A DNA stretch of 64,000 nt from Effrenium voratum (Eukaryota > Sar > Dinophyceae > Suessiales > Symbiodiniaceae). Made by a program: the position numbers and the translations under genes. The notes below the pieces were generated by a model. It searched no databases. It saw only the letters and a list, made by a program, of their open reading frames with translations, and was not told the DNA's origin. Each line of letters starts with the position of its first letter. The stretch's first letter is position 1. Shown here one piece after another: positions 52,561 through 63,499 of this stretch. The stretch lies in NCBI GenBank assembly GCA_963377175.1, contig CAUJNA010003501.1, forward strand, positions 285,487-349,486, read 5' to 3'.

Positions 52561-54531
52561 ATGAAGCCACACGCACTACTACCGAAGCCTTGGAACTGAT
52601 TCGTGACCACTGGCGTCTGGTTTGGCGCCGTCCCGAGGCTGACCCCGCTCCGGCCTACGCGGCCATAAACGCTGAACTCCGTCAACAACGGCTGCCCCCA
52701 CGTGGGCAAGAATGGCAGCCATTGACTGCCGCTGCCCTTGCCAAGCGCGCAGCTAAGCTCAAAGCCAAAGCTGCAGGCGCAGACGGATGGTCAGGTAGTG
52801 AGATCGCTACTATACCAGCAGGTCACTTCGGCCTGTTTGCCGAATTCTGCCAGGCGTGCGAGCAGCACGGCTTTATTCCTCAGCAATGGGGTCTGGCCAT
52901 ACAAGCACACCTGCCCAAAAGCTAGAAGGGTGTGCGTGCACATGATGGCGCCCGTGACGCCAATGGCCTCCGACCACTCACTCTCTACTCAGGGTGGTAC
53001 CGCCTCTGGTCGTCGGTTCGCCTCAAATCCACCTGCGCCCAGCAGTGGATTGACTCATGGTGGCACCCGCTGCGGTGGGGGGCAAAAAGGAAGGAGATTT
53101 ATCACGCCTTGGTTCCGCTAATCACTGCCGCGGCGCACAAACAGCATATTGTCTCACTGGATTTCTCTCTTGCGTTCGATTTCGCCAGCCCACGGCTCGC
53201 CACGTGGCTTTTCGAACAGCTTCACATGCCACCGGCCCTGTGTCGCATTTTGCATACTCAGTGGTCCAACCAGCGGCGCATTCTATCGTACGAAGGGTGC
53301 TGCCTACCTGAACCTGAGCAGGTTACCAATGCTTTGCCTCAAGGGGACCCGTTCTCCTTATTGGCAATGAGCGCACTTTTAATGCCCCCAATTTGGAACA
53401 TTGCCAGGGCCCACCCACAGGTTGTTCAACGTGTTTTCGTGGACGACCGTGCATGGGCTGCCACATCAGCCATAGAGGCAATTGCCGTCGAAAACTTGTG
53501 GGCCGAATGTCAAATCGCTTGCAGTTACGCGAAAATATTGGTAAAAGCCAATATTATCACGCGACCATTGCTGGTCGTAGACAGTTGATCTCTCAAGGTG
53601 CTGCGGCGCCGAACGTCACCGACCAACTGTGCTTACTTGGCCACGTGCTTCGTGGCGCACAGCTGCGATCTCTGTGTGCAAAGGAGCTCGAGCGCATCAA
53701 CAAGCGCATCAACAAGACGCTCACTTTGATACATAGGACTGCCTTTCTGCCACTTCCACTCAGCGCTAAGCGAGCAGTAATTGCAGGCGGACCTCTGGCA
53801 GTTGGCGAGTTTGGGCGGGCCATGCGCTGCCCATCTTTAAAAATTTGTTCTAAAGTGCAGATTGCAATCCGCCGTGCCCTGGCTGAACCTAAGCAAAGCT
53901 GTGTCACCTCCGTGACATTCTCCGTGGCCATAGACTCAATTTTAGATTTCGAATCACTACCACTTGCATAAACGCCGTGCACCGTGTGTGTTGCTGGTGT
54001 CATTAACACCCTCTTGACGCGCATGTCTTGGCACCGCACTGACTTTTGGTGCTGGCGCCATCATGGCACTGATGAATCTCTTTCACTTGATCCTAACAAT
54101 GCCCATTTCATCCACTCGACTGACAGACTGAACCACATTCTTCGCGAGGGCTTTCGTGCCCAGCTTTTAACACGTGGAAGTCATCCAACCGCAATGATGC
54201 GGTTGCTTGCCGCGGCTCCCAATACGATGCCGGCAGGTGCAGGCGCTGCCGGATCGCAGAAGGTGGCAGCCAACACCGCTTCGCGGTCATGACGGGCGGC
54301 TTCGTGTCACACGCGGCTTTTGGCCGAATGACTCACACTCCTCTCACTTGTGCCTGCGGGGCTGTGGCCACCCTTGATCATCTTGTGTGGGAGTGCAGCC
54401 TCATGCCAGACGCTGAAAACAGGCCACCTCTTCCGCAGAACTGGCTTCAGCGTCGCCTTGGGTGGCCGGCTGGTACACCTCATGACGAAGCTGTGGTTCG
54501 TCAATGTGCGGAAACACACCTTAACTGTTAG
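52491..54531 (+). pseudogene. LINE reverse transcriptase and CCHC tail, copy 1
   Basis: RT motifs in order: a WIRHASF-type opening, motif 2 (LRPLTLYSGWYRLWSS), motif A (IVSLDFSLAFDFASP), motif B (NALPQGDPFSLLAMS), motif C (VVQRVFVDDRAWAA, with FVDD for YADD). A TAG at 52,923-52,925 interrupts it; copy 2 has CAG there. After a frameshift comes a helical thumb (LRSLCAKELERINKRI), then another shift, and a C-terminal CACGAVATLDHLVWEC zinc-knuckle-like motif near 54,350. Confidence 0.75.
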
Positions 54532-54975
54532 ACATAAACCTCCCTTGCCTTGATGTGCCTCGCATGTGGCTCAATCAACGCAAGCATGACATGACCGTGC
54601 CTCCTCCTGTGCTAAATGCACTCGATGCCCAGTCGAGTCTACAAAGTGACCCGCCCTTACACTTGGATTCCCCCCCCCCACTTGTTTGAGCTGGCCTCAT
54701 GATACTTGACCAAAAGTGAGCCCACTTGACTAAAAGTGTGTCCACTGTGTGGTGCAAAACTGCCAGAGATGCCTAGCCAACGACACCGCTACTTTACCAG
54801 ACTGCCCTTACGGCAGATGCATACGAGCTTGACTGAGCAGGTTTCTTCACCTGCCTTGCAGGCTCCAGCATTCCTTGACGAGCACTGTTGCTCGGCGCAC
54901 GGTGCACATGCCGGAGGATGTGCTTATTGTCTTCGCACAACGCATTCTCAACTTCACTGGGTGGATCATAGCGTC

Positions 54976-57219
54976 GTCCCGAGGCTGACCCCGCTCCGGC
55001 CTACGGGCCATAAACGCTGAACTCCGTCAACAACGGCTGCCCCCACGTGGGCAAGAATGGCAGCCACTGACTGCCGCGGCCCTTGCCAAGGCGCAGCTAA
55101 GCTCAAAGCCAAAGCAGGCGCGCAGACGGATGGTCAAGTTGTAAGGTCGCTACTATACCAGCAGGTCACTTCGGCCTGTTTGCCGAATTCTGCCAGGCGT
55201 GCGAGCAGCACGGCTTTATTCCTCAGCAATGGGGTCTGGCCATACAAGCACACCTGCCCAAAAGCCAGAAGGGTGTGCGTGCACATGATGCCCGTGACGC
55301 CAATGGCCTCCGGCCACTCACTCTCTACTCAGGGTGGTACCGCCTCTGGTCGTCGGTTCGCCTTAAATCCACCTGCGCCCAGCAGTGGATTGCTCATATG
55401 GTGGCACCCCGCTGCGGGGGGGGGCAAAAAGGGAGGAGATTTATCACGCCTGGTTCCATTAATCACTGCCGCGGGCACAAACAGCATATTGTCTCACTGG
55501 ATTTCTCTCTTGCGTTCGATTTCGCCAGCCCACGGCTTGCCACGTGGCTTTTCGAACAGCTTCACATGCCACCGGCCCTGTGTCGCATTTTGCATACTCA
55601 GTGGTCCAACCAGCGGCGCATTCTATATCGTACAAAGGGTGCTGCCTACCTGAACCTGAGCAGGTTACCAATGCTTTGCCTCAAGGGGACCCGTTCTCCT
55701 TATTGGCAATGAGCGCACTTTTAATGCCCCCAATTTGGAACATGCCAGGGCCCACCCACAGGTTGTTCAACGTGTTTTCGTGGACGACCGTGCATGGGCT
55801 GCCACATCAGCCATAGAGGCAATTGCCGTCGAAAACTTGTGGGCCCAATGGTCAAATCGCTTGCAGTTACGCGAAAATATTGGTAAAAGCCAATATTATC
55901 ACGCGACCATTGCTGGTCGTAGACAGTTGATCTCTCAAGGTGCTGCGCGCCAAACGTCACCGACCAACTGTGCTTACTTGGCCACGTGCTTCGTGGCGCA
56001 CAGCTGCGATCTCTGTGTGCAAAGGAGCTTGAGCGCATCAACAAGACGCTCACTTTGTACATAGGACTGCCTTTCTGCCACTTCCACTCAGCGCTAAGCG
56101 AGCAGAATTGCAGGCGGACCCCTGGCAGTTGGCGAGTTTGGGTGGCTGGCTGAACCTAAGCAAAGCTGTGTTCACCTCCGTGACATTCTCCGTGGCCATA
56201 GACTCAATTTTAGATTTCGAATCACTACCTTGCATAAACGCCGTGCACCGTGTGTGCCGTAATGCCAGTGTGCCTGCGTGGCAACGCATTGGACTTGCTG
56301 GTGTCACGCGCATGTCTTGGCAGCGCACTGACTTTTGGTGCTGGCGCCATCATGGCACTGATGAATCTCTTTCACTTGACCCAACAATGCCCATTTCATC
56401 TACTCGACTGAGACTGAACCACATTCTTCGCGAGGGCTTTCGTGCCCACGCTTTTACACGTGGAAGTCATCCAACCGCAATGATGCGGTTGCTTGCCGCG
56501 GCTCCCGGGCGGCTTCGTGTCACACGCGGCTTTTGGCCGAATGACTCACACTCCTCTCACTTGTGCCTGCGGGGCTGTGGCCACCCTTGATCATCTTGTG
56601 TGGGAGTGCAGCCTCATGCCAAACGCTGAAAACAGGCCACCTCTTCCAGAACTGGCTTCAGCGTCGCCTTGGTGGCGGCTGGTCACCTCATGACGAAGCT
56701 GTGCTTTCGTGGTTCGTCAATGTGCGGAAACACACCTTGACTGAAAGATATAAACCTCCCTTGCCTTGATGTGCCTCGCATGTGGCTCAATCAACGCAAG
56801 CATGACATGACCGTGTCTCCTCCTGTGCTAAATGCACTCGATGCCCAGTCGAGTCTTCAAAGTGACCCGCCCTTACACTTGGATTCCCCCCCCCACTTGT
56901 TTGAACTGGCCTCTTTGATACTTGACTAAAAGTGAGCCCACTTGACTAAAAGTGTGTCCACTATGTGGTGCAAAACTGCCATGAGATGCCAAGCCAACGA
57001 CACCGCTAGCACCTGACTTTGCCAGACTGCCCTTACGGCAGATGCTACATGTATGACCCGGTCGAGTTTGCGTACGAGCTTCACTGAGCAGGTTTCTTCA
57101 CCTGCCTTAGCAGGCTCCCGCATTTCTTGACGAGCACTGTTGCTCGGCGCACGGTGCACATGCCGGAGGATGTGCTTATTGTCTTCGCACAACGCATTCT
57201 CAACTTCACTGGGTGGATC
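54976..57219 (+). mobile_element. Tandem duplicate of the LINE 3' half, copy 2
   Basis: Begins at CCGAGGCTGACCCCGC, the point matching 52,632 in copy 1, and ends at GGGTGGATCA, the point matching about 54,965. It keeps RT motifs (LDFSLAFDFASP, ALPQGDPFSLL, FVDDRAW) but has many small deletions. It retains CAG at the position of the copy 1 TAG, so copy 1 mutated after duplication. The junction shows CGTC microhomology. Confidence 0.75.
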
Positions 57220-57399
57220 ACACGCGTGGTGGACATCCGCTTCAAGACTATATATATATGTGCTCATATGTCTTTTGGAGGCTTTGCAGTGTTGAAAGTT
57301 TGAGTGTAGCATTCTATAATTGTTATTATTTGGAAAAATTGGGAAACCATCTATATCAGAAATGGAAATCCATATCAGAAATCCGGGAATCGCAACAAA

Positions 57400-57865
57400 C
57401 TATGTATGAAATGATTCTCTAGGTAGCCTGCTCCGTGTACTTCCTCGTGAGCTCATTGTGGTGTCCTTGAACGGCCCTGACCCGCAATCCTTTCCAGGAC
57501 GCTTCTCCCACCGGACCATAACTCGGAACCTCCTCGTGTTGTTGTTCCGGATGCAAACCATCACCTCCCACGGTCTCACGTTCGCGATCCGGTCGTTGAG
57601 ATGCCTTACCAGCGCATCGAATTCCACGGAGAGGTCGATTCCTCGAAATGGCGGATGTGGCTTCCCGTCCTTAAACGCCCCACCTCTGAGGAAGCAGGAC
57701 ATCCTTTTGGAGATCGCCGCCAACCTGTAGTCCCGGTCCATGTTCACTCTGGGGACGCGCCCCATGTCCTCGACTTCGAGCCATTCGCTTTGCTCCTCAG
57801 CCGGGACGTTGATCTTCCGGGTTTTGACCCGGGTTCCCGTTGCCTGGCATTGTCCAGGACCTCCG
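57400..57865 (-). pseudogene. Tpt1/KptA-like fragment
   Basis: The minus strand reads DYRLAAISKRMSCFLRGG, the family opening LSxxLSxxLRH-like (Gly in place of His), then IDLSVEFDALVRHLN (the 'DG-V-x-V-xxLL' segment), RFRVMVR, and, after a one-base shift near 57,500, VRAVQGHHNELTRKY, matching RAxQGHS. It then stops at TAG (about 57,420). The C-terminal half with HGT is missing. The same family occurs in ORF3 of the large retrotransposon. Upstream residues (EEQSEWLEVEDMGRVPRV) suggest an exon or polyprotein. Confidence 0.55.
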
Positions 57866-57906
57866 GGATGTTGCCGGTGACAGGTCCTTCAAACATGTTT
57901 TCTTAG

Positions 57907-58075
57907 GAGTGACCAAAGTCAGGTCGTAGGCTTGCAACGCGGGTTGTTGTAATTTCGCAACGCCCCCTTGAGTCGCTTTGGACCATACATGAATTGAGGG
58001 AAAACACCCCTCAAATCAACTTCCCTGGTCCAGCTCGTGATACCTGCGCACGCTCGAAAATTTCGGGGCAGATCG
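57907..58075. other. No gene recognised
   Basis: Short intergenic stretch between the Tpt1-like remnant and the repeat block. Nothing supported. Confidence 0.4.
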
Positions 58076-58079
58076 CCGG

Positions 58080-58790
58080 CCTTGCTTTTAGACCGAAGCC
58101 GCGGAGCCGGCCTCGCTTTCAGACCGAAGCCGCGGAGCCGGCCTCGCTTTTAGACCGAGACAAGCATATGACTACTGGCAGGATCAACCAGGTTTTTCTG
58201 GTAGCGGAGGATTAAGCTTGTGTCACGGGGCAACGCCTGCGACCGGGCAACCTTTGCCCACTAATGAAACAATATAGGCGGCGACAAGTTCGGCAGGCTG
58301 CCGTGTCACGAGCGAGGACCTCGGCAGGCGGTCGCGTCACGAGCAAGGTCCTCGGCAGGCTGTCGCGTCACGAGCAAGGTCCTCGGCAGGCTGTCGTGCC
58401 ACGGAAAACCCTGCGAAGAACGAAGTCCTCTGGAAGTCGGGAACTTGGCCGATTTTGCGCACTTTTTCGGCCCAAAAGAGAGCGGTGACGAAGCGGTGAC
58501 AAACGGTGACTGCCTGCTTTTCCGGGCAGAAAACGGAATCGAGAGCAAAGTGCTGGAGCCTGTTTTCGACCGAAACCGAGCGAATCTAGAGGCTGAGGCA
58601 CCTTGCTTGCCGTCTGACACGAAAAAACGAACTTTTCGGAGTTAGCTGTTTTGAGCATTTTTTGCAGCAAAAACGGAGCGGTGACAAAGACCGGTGACAT
58701 CGGAAAAACATTCAGCAGGATGGAGAATTTGGCTGTTTTGCAGGGTTTTTCGACCAAAAAAACCAAAATAATTAGGTTGGTGTAAGCCTT
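58080..58790. repeat. Repeat block shared with the PLV intergenic region
   Basis: Carries the ACCGAAGCCGCGGAGCCGG units, CTCGGCAGGCTGTCG units, GAGCGGTGACGAAGCGGTGA, and a final 150-bp part from ACACGAAAAAACG through TTGGCTGTTTTGCAGGG to CCTTACTACTC, in the same order as 39.78-40.64 kb. Identity looks moderate to high. Probably the end of a third PLV-related insertion. Confidence 0.75.
58157..58194 (-). rRNA. 18S rRNA 5'-end fragment (38 nt)
   Basis: On the minus strand the block reads as the universal 5' end of eukaryotic small-subunit rRNA: AACCTGGTTGATCCTGCCAG, then the conserved TAGTCATATGCTTGTCTC. The match then stops sharply and repeat DNA continues. Too short to be an rRNA gene; a captured or transposed piece. 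Confidence 0.85.
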
Positions 58791-58794
58791 ACTT

Positions 58795-59130
58795 CCTTAC
58801 TACTCTCGGCGGACACGACGCCCAGAAGAGCGTTGGCCACCTTGGTGTCAAGGGCGTGCTGGTCCACCGCCGTCTTGAGGCCGTAGTTCGCCGCCGCCGT
58901 GGCCAGCGTGGCGTTGTTTGGAGCCGTTCCTGGCCGCCGTGGTGCTGTAGTTCGACAGCTTCAGGTCCACGCCGTCGGGGGTGCTCTTCGTGGCCACCAC
59001 CCTCCAGTTTGGAGTCCAGCTCTGGGTAGGTGTCCAGCACCCTGCGCAGGTCACGGGCGGGCCGGCTCCAAGGTCACCAAACGATGCGGAGACTCTAGAA
59101 GCATTGGATGACTTCGCTGCAGGCCTGGCT
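58795..59130 (-). pseudogene. Degraded ORF beside the repeat block, unknown
   Basis: Minus-strand pieces: LDTYPELDSKLEG, then ATKSTPDGVDLKLSNYSTTAARNG, then LATAAANYGLKTAVDQHALDTKVANALLG, each in a different frame but collinear. Ala/Thr/Asn-rich helices as in viral fibre or tail-like proteins. I infer a broken virus-related structural gene, with low certainty. Confidence 0.3.
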
Positions 59131-59758
59131 CGCAAAGAGGCCCTCACCTTGCTTCAGCTTGGCCTTTTTGCGCAACTCCCCACCAGCTACCCGTGAAAAG
59201 GGCGTAATGTTCAACACACAGTCGGTCACCAAGGCTGGCCTGCGTGCCGTACGGAACACCCTTGCCCTTCGGCGAATGTCCGACGCTCCCCCGCTTGAGG
59301 CTGATGAGAAGCTTAGGTTTCTCCGACCATGGCTCACGAGCCTCGCAACGTCCTTGGCCAGAGTGTTTGCGCCATTGGCCAGCAGCGAGGCTCCGCCCCG
59401 GCTGCAGCAGTTGATGCTTGACCGTTTGGCGCAGCCGCAGTTTTGGGTGGCAGCGCTCACCATTGCCACCCGGCAGCACGCTCAGCTTCTCCAAATGCCA
59501 AGCACCATTGCGGAGTTAGAGGCTGGTAGGGCCGGTCCGGGAGACTGGCCTCTGCACCGCCTCAAAGTCCACATTGCGGCCATGGCCTACCTTTGCGCCC
59601 GCGCGGCGGGGAAGTCTCGCTCAAAGCTGCTGCGCCCTCCAGCGTCTGCAAAATCAGACCTCACTTTTGATGTCCAGGATTATTGCGGCCTGGTGGGGCC
59701 GATGACAGCCGCACTGACGTGTGGCTTCCCCTCCCCGCTAAATACAAGCCTTCGCTGA
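59108..59758 (+). CDS. Hypothetical protein, up to 216 aa
   Basis: An open frame, starting MTSLQAWLAKRPS or a later Met, with helical, Leu/Ala-rich composition (FLRPWLTSLATSLARVFAPLA and LQQLMLDRLAQPQFWVAALT). Codon use is moderate GC and even. No family recognised and no neighbour continues it. It overlaps the end of the degraded minus ORF, so it could also be a retroelement C-terminus. Confidence 0.35.
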   Translation: MTSLQAWLAKRPSPCFSLAFLRNSPPATREKGVMFNTQSVTKAGLRAVRNTLALRRMSDAPPLEADEKLRFLRPWLTSLATSLARVFAPLASSEAPPRLQQLMLDRLAQPQFWVAALTIATRQHAQLLQMPSTIAELEAGRAGPGDWPLHRLKVHIAAMAYLCARAAGKSRSKLLRPPASAKSDLTFDVQDYCGLVGPMTAALTCGFPSPLNTSLR

Positions 59759-59929
59759 ATTTGCCAGCATAAACAGTGTGTTGGATGTCTGCAGTGCTTA
59801 CCGCACCACCTGTGCTAGATCGGGCAGCAGCTGATGGAGTGTTTTGGCTTTGTGGGGCCTTGCTCCTGGCTTCCTGATGTCACTATATTGGTGTGCCCTG
59901 CCTTGCTCTCACATGCAAAAAGAACTGCT

Positions 59930-60380
59930 GGCCATGTAGTATCGGGGCCCGCCTGGTCTCATGGCCTGCGTTCTGTGTTGCGTCTTGGATCGGCCAAGAC
60001 AGTGTGCTGCTTCAGACTTGCTGGGACACGCCGGTCAGTGCTGTCAGTGCGCGGTTGTAGAGCCTTGTAGTATCGAGCCCCGCTTGGTCTCTTGGCCCTC
60101 GCTGCTGTGTTTCCATCCCACGTGACCTCTCCCTGCACTTGTGCAACCAGTTGGCGACTTGCCATTGCATTGGCCGAGCACCTGTTCTGCCTACTCGACT
60201 TGATTTAGGTGCCCCCCATCCTGCTGCCCTGTTGGACATCGCATTGTTTTTGGTGAGGCGACTCAATGCCCCAGGTGCAACACTCTCCTTTTGCTATGCA
60301 AATGCTGAGTTGAGCGCAGCGGTCGTAGAGCCTGGTAGTATCGAGCCCTGCTTGGTCTCTTGGTTCTCGCTGCAGTGCTT
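59930..60380. repeat. Three copies of a dispersed GTAGTATCGAGCCC element
   Basis: About 59,937, 60,065 and 60,330: each has TAGTATCGGGGCCC or TAGTATCGAGCCC followed by GCTTGGTCTCTTGG. Unit length about 50 bp. No gene is seen from 59,760 to 61,370 apart from these. Confidence 0.6.
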
Positions 60381-61369
60381 CAACAGGCTTGTGTTGCGCT
60401 TTGTCCTCCATGTCATTGCTGACCTTCGCCATCAGTGTTGAGCTGATGCTCTCATCCGATCAAGATTACCCTTCCCATCGTGCAATCCTTCGTGTGCGTT
60501 ACTACAGCATTGCAGTGGGGGTCGTGCCTGGCATGTTGCCGTGGCGACCGCGCTGCATAACTTTTCCCGGCTGGCGCTCTCTGGCCACTCGTTGTGTGTG
60601 GTGGCCCACGCGGTCTGTTATGGCCTCGTGTTTTCCCTGGCCCGCATGTCTCACGATTCAGCCTTCAAGTGAAGTGAGATCTGCGCAGGGGCGCCCTTGG
60701 CGGCTGCGGGAGGTGCCTGTGCGCTGCCACAATTCATGCATGCTTTGTCTCACTCTGTCGCTTGGTGCCACCAGCGCCTCAATTCAGTTTGCCTCCTTCT
60801 TTGGCTCTTTTAACCTGGGGTGGTCCTTGTCTGACTGCTATCGATACTTTCTCGACGGACTTTTTAACTCAACTTCCGCATTTTGCTCTCTCCGCATGGC
60901 CACTCATGGGGGTTAACGATGCGCAAATGTGCCCCCGGCGGATCTGAGTGCGTCTTGATTTAACTGCCCGTCAAAATTGATGCAATTGACCTTGATGAAG
61001 CTCAGGTCATGCGCTCTGGAACATGTGTTTCGCATCGTAGACTTTTTCGGTGGAAGCACTGCTCGGCTGCTCATTGGCGCCGTGTTTCGTTTTCGGTTTG
61101 GTGGTGTGTTCGCGTTGTCTGTGTTTTTCGTCTGTTTCTTGTCTTTGTACGGTTCGCCTGATGACTTCCATGTCTCACCAATGTCTCACTTCTCTGCTCT
61201 GTAATTTGTCCTCTTAGTTTCGTGACCGATGGCAATTGCCCCAAGGCGCGCTGGTGACAAAAACTAGACCACGGTTGGCCCGAAAGCAGAACATCGCAAG
61301 CGAGGTCGGCCCAACGCTGCAGGATGCGTTCTTTTTCCCTACACTTTGTGAAGCAAGCGCGAGACAGCG

Positions 61370-61715
61370 CCAGGCAAGGTGCTCTGCGCAAGCTGGTCGG
61401 TGCAAGTTGGTCTGCGCAAGTTGCTCTACGCAAGTTGCACTGTGCAAGTTGCTCTGCGCAAGTTGCTCCGCGCAAGTTGCTCCGGCAAGTTGGTCCCTGC
61501 AAGTTGCTCTGTGCAAATTGCGCTCCCTGCAAGTTGCTCTGTGCAAGCTGCTCTGTGCAAGTTGCTCTGTGCAAGTTGCTCTGCGTAAGTTGCTCTGCGC
61601 AAGTTGCTCTAGGCAAGGCGCTCTGCGCAAACTGGTCGGTGCAAGTTGGTCTGCGCAAGTTGCTCTGTGCAACTTGCTCTGCGCAAGTTGCTCTGCGCAA
61701 GTTGCTGTAAAATGC
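61370..61715. repeat. 15-bp minisatellite (GCAAGTTGCTCTGYG)
   Basis: More than 20 degenerate units. All frames stay open because 15 is a multiple of 3, giving Cys/Leu/Ser-rich or Gln/Asn/Leu-rich spurious proteins. Confidence 0.95.
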
Positions 61716-61744
61716 AAGTTGCATCTTGCGACGCCCGCCCGCGG

Positions 61745-61825
61745 ACCAGGGAGGAATCGAACCCGCGACCCGCCGGTTCCGGGAGCAGGCGCGCGAACCA
61801 CGAGACAACTCCCGAGGACCAGTTC
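61745..61825 (-). tRNA. tRNA-like sequence (box B only)
   Basis: Minus strand has GCGGGTTCGATTCC, a good box B, and a CTCGTGGTTCGCGC stretch where the D arm should be. Acceptor arms do not pair. Lies between two minisatellites. Probably tRNA-derived repeat DNA. Confidence 0.3.
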
Positions 61826-61839
61826 GCAAAAAAACCTTG

Positions 61840-62180
61840 AGTTTTTGCACCTCGACCACGCCGATTCCCGCAGAGGGTTGCGCGAGCGCCGCAGAATCGC
61901 AAAAAACCATGGGTTTTTGCACCTCGACCACGCCGATCCCCGCAGAGGGTCGCGCGAGCACCGCAGAAATCGCAAAAAACCATGGGTTTTTGCACCTCGA
62001 CCACGCCGATCCCCGCAGAGGGTCGCGCGAGCGCCGCAGAAATCGCAAAAAACCATGGGTTTTTGCACCTCGACCACGCCGATCCCCGCAGAGGGTCGCG
62101 CGAGCAGGTTAGAAATCGCAAAAAAAACATGGGTTTTTGCACCTCGACCACGCCGATCCCCGCAGAGGGTCGATTTTCGT
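61840..62180. repeat. About 63-bp tandem repeat, five units
   Basis: Each unit reads CATGGGTTTTTGCACCTCG, then a CACGCCGATCCCCGCAGAGG core, then GCGAG and an AATCGCAAAAAA end. Units are over 90% alike by eye. Open frames on both strands are repeat products. Confidence 0.95.
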
Positions 62181-62229
62181 GTAGTGTCGTCGGCACTACC
62201 CCGCCGCCCTAAGAAGAGATTTTAACTCC

Positions 62230-62895
62230 TCGCAAGTCAATTGCACTTGACTCCTTGCACTTGCAACTTGCACTTGACTCCTTGCTTGTTTCAAGGAGTC
62301 ATTGCAAGCAGTCATTGCAAGGAGTCATTGCAAGGAGTCATTGCAAGGAGTCATGGCAAGGAGTCATTGCAAGGAGTCATTGCAAGGAGTCATTGCAAGG
62401 AGTCATTGCAAGGAGTCATTGCAAGGAGTCATTGCAAGGAGTCATTGCAAGGAGTCATTGCAAGGAGTCATTGCAAGGAGTCATTGCAAGGAGTCATTGC
62501 AAGGAGTCATTGCAAGGAGTCATGCAAGGAGTCATGAGAGCCATTGCAAGTTGCAAGGAGCCAAGTGCATGGAGTCAAGTGCAAGTCGCAAGTGCACGGA
62601 GTTAAGTGCAAGTTGCAAGTGCAAGGAGCCAAGTGCAAGGAGCCAAGTGCAAGGAGCCAAGTGCAAGGAGCCAAGTGCACGGAGTCAAGTGCAAGTTGCA
62701 AGTGCATGGAGTCAAGTTGCAAGCGCAAGGAGTCAAGTGCAAGTTGCAAGTGCAAGGAGTCAAGTGCAAGTTGCAATCCTTGCCATGACTCCTTGCAATG
62801 ACTCCTTGCAATGACTCCTTGCAATGACTCCTTGCAATGACTCCTTGCATTGACTTTCATGATGACGATTCCTTGCAATGACACCTTGTAATGAC
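62230..62895. repeat. 13-bp minisatellite with inverted second arm
   Basis: 62,297-62,525 is about 17 copies of CATTGCAAGGAGT. 62,530-62,780 holds AGTGCAAGGAGCC and AAGTTGCAAGTGC variants. 62,781-62,850 is the reverse complement (CAATGACTCCTTG), so the array ends in an inverted arm and could fold back. Confidence 0.95.
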
Positions 62896-63067
62896 TCTCA
62901 TGAGAACAATTCAAGTGAACCCAGCGGAAGAACCCTTCGCCATGCTTTCGGGAAAAACCGTTGGGACTACCTGATGCGCGGGCTCCCCCTTCTCGCGGCC
63001 GAAAACCGCCGACGCGACAGCTCACACGTCAACCTTGCAGCACACAACAAGCCCACTTGTGTCGGTA

Positions 63068-63499
63068 TCAAAGCTCAAATGATAGTCCTCTTTGGAAACT
63101 GTGCGCTGCACCAACAACGGCCAACACCAACCCAGCGATTTTGATTGGAGGCTTTGCGGTCCACGCGCAATACAGAAGTGCCGGACGCGAGTTAATTAGG
63201 AAAACCGCGAAACGAGGACATGCACGGTTGTTGCCCACAAGAAAGTCAAGCCAACCATTTTGTTCTTCCCGGCATGTGTATTGTTCGCCTTGGCCAGTCA
63301 TGAGCCACACCGCTTGGGAGCTAGAGAAAGGCCATTCAGTGAGCGTTTCAGCGAGCTTTGCGCGCAGGTTCTCGGCAAAGGCAGGGTTGCGGCTGTCGGT
63401 GTCCATGGTGATTTGCGTGTAAACTGAGTAGTGTTGCGTTTCAAAAGTGCCATTGGCACGGGTGACGAACACAGAACATCGTTTCCTAGTCCAGCGCAC
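63068..63499 (-). CDS. Hypothetical protein or exon, 143 aa
   Basis: The minus frame gives a balanced, non-repetitive protein with TFETQHYSVYTQITMDTD, EWPFSSSQAVWLMTGQGEQY, LDFLVGNNRACPRFAVFLIN and LLYCAWTAKPPIK. It reads like host coding sequence, perhaps an exon. No domain recognised. Beyond it lies the window-end microsatellite. Confidence 0.35.
   Translation of the reverse strand: MRWTRKRCSVFVTRANGTFETQHYSVYTQITMDTDSRNPAFAENLRAKLAETLTEWPFSSSQAVWLMTGQGEQYTCREEQNGWLDFLVGNNRACPRFAVFLINSRPALLYCAWTAKPPIKIAGLVLAVVGAAHSFQRGLSFEL

Larger units (their letters stand above)
51201..54975 (+). mobile_element. Non-LTR (LINE-type) retrotransposon, copy 1
   Basis: Plus strand. The order is a 2A-like motif, AP endonuclease, linker, reverse transcriptase, a CCHC-type C-terminal finger, and a short 3' tail with a C-run. 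Broken by a frame change at 52.5 kb, an in-frame TAG at 52,923 and a later shift at 53.59 kb. The 5' end is uncertain. Its 3' half (52,632-54,975) is duplicated in tandem at 54,976-57,219. Confidence 0.8.

Noticed and set aside
61236..62225. Cys-rich 329-codon ORF, metallothionein-like
   Set aside because: Made of a 15-bp minisatellite and a 63-bp repeat, both multiples of three.
62241..63025. Lys/Glu/Ser repeat ORFs
   Set aside because: Product of the CATTGCAAGGAGT array.
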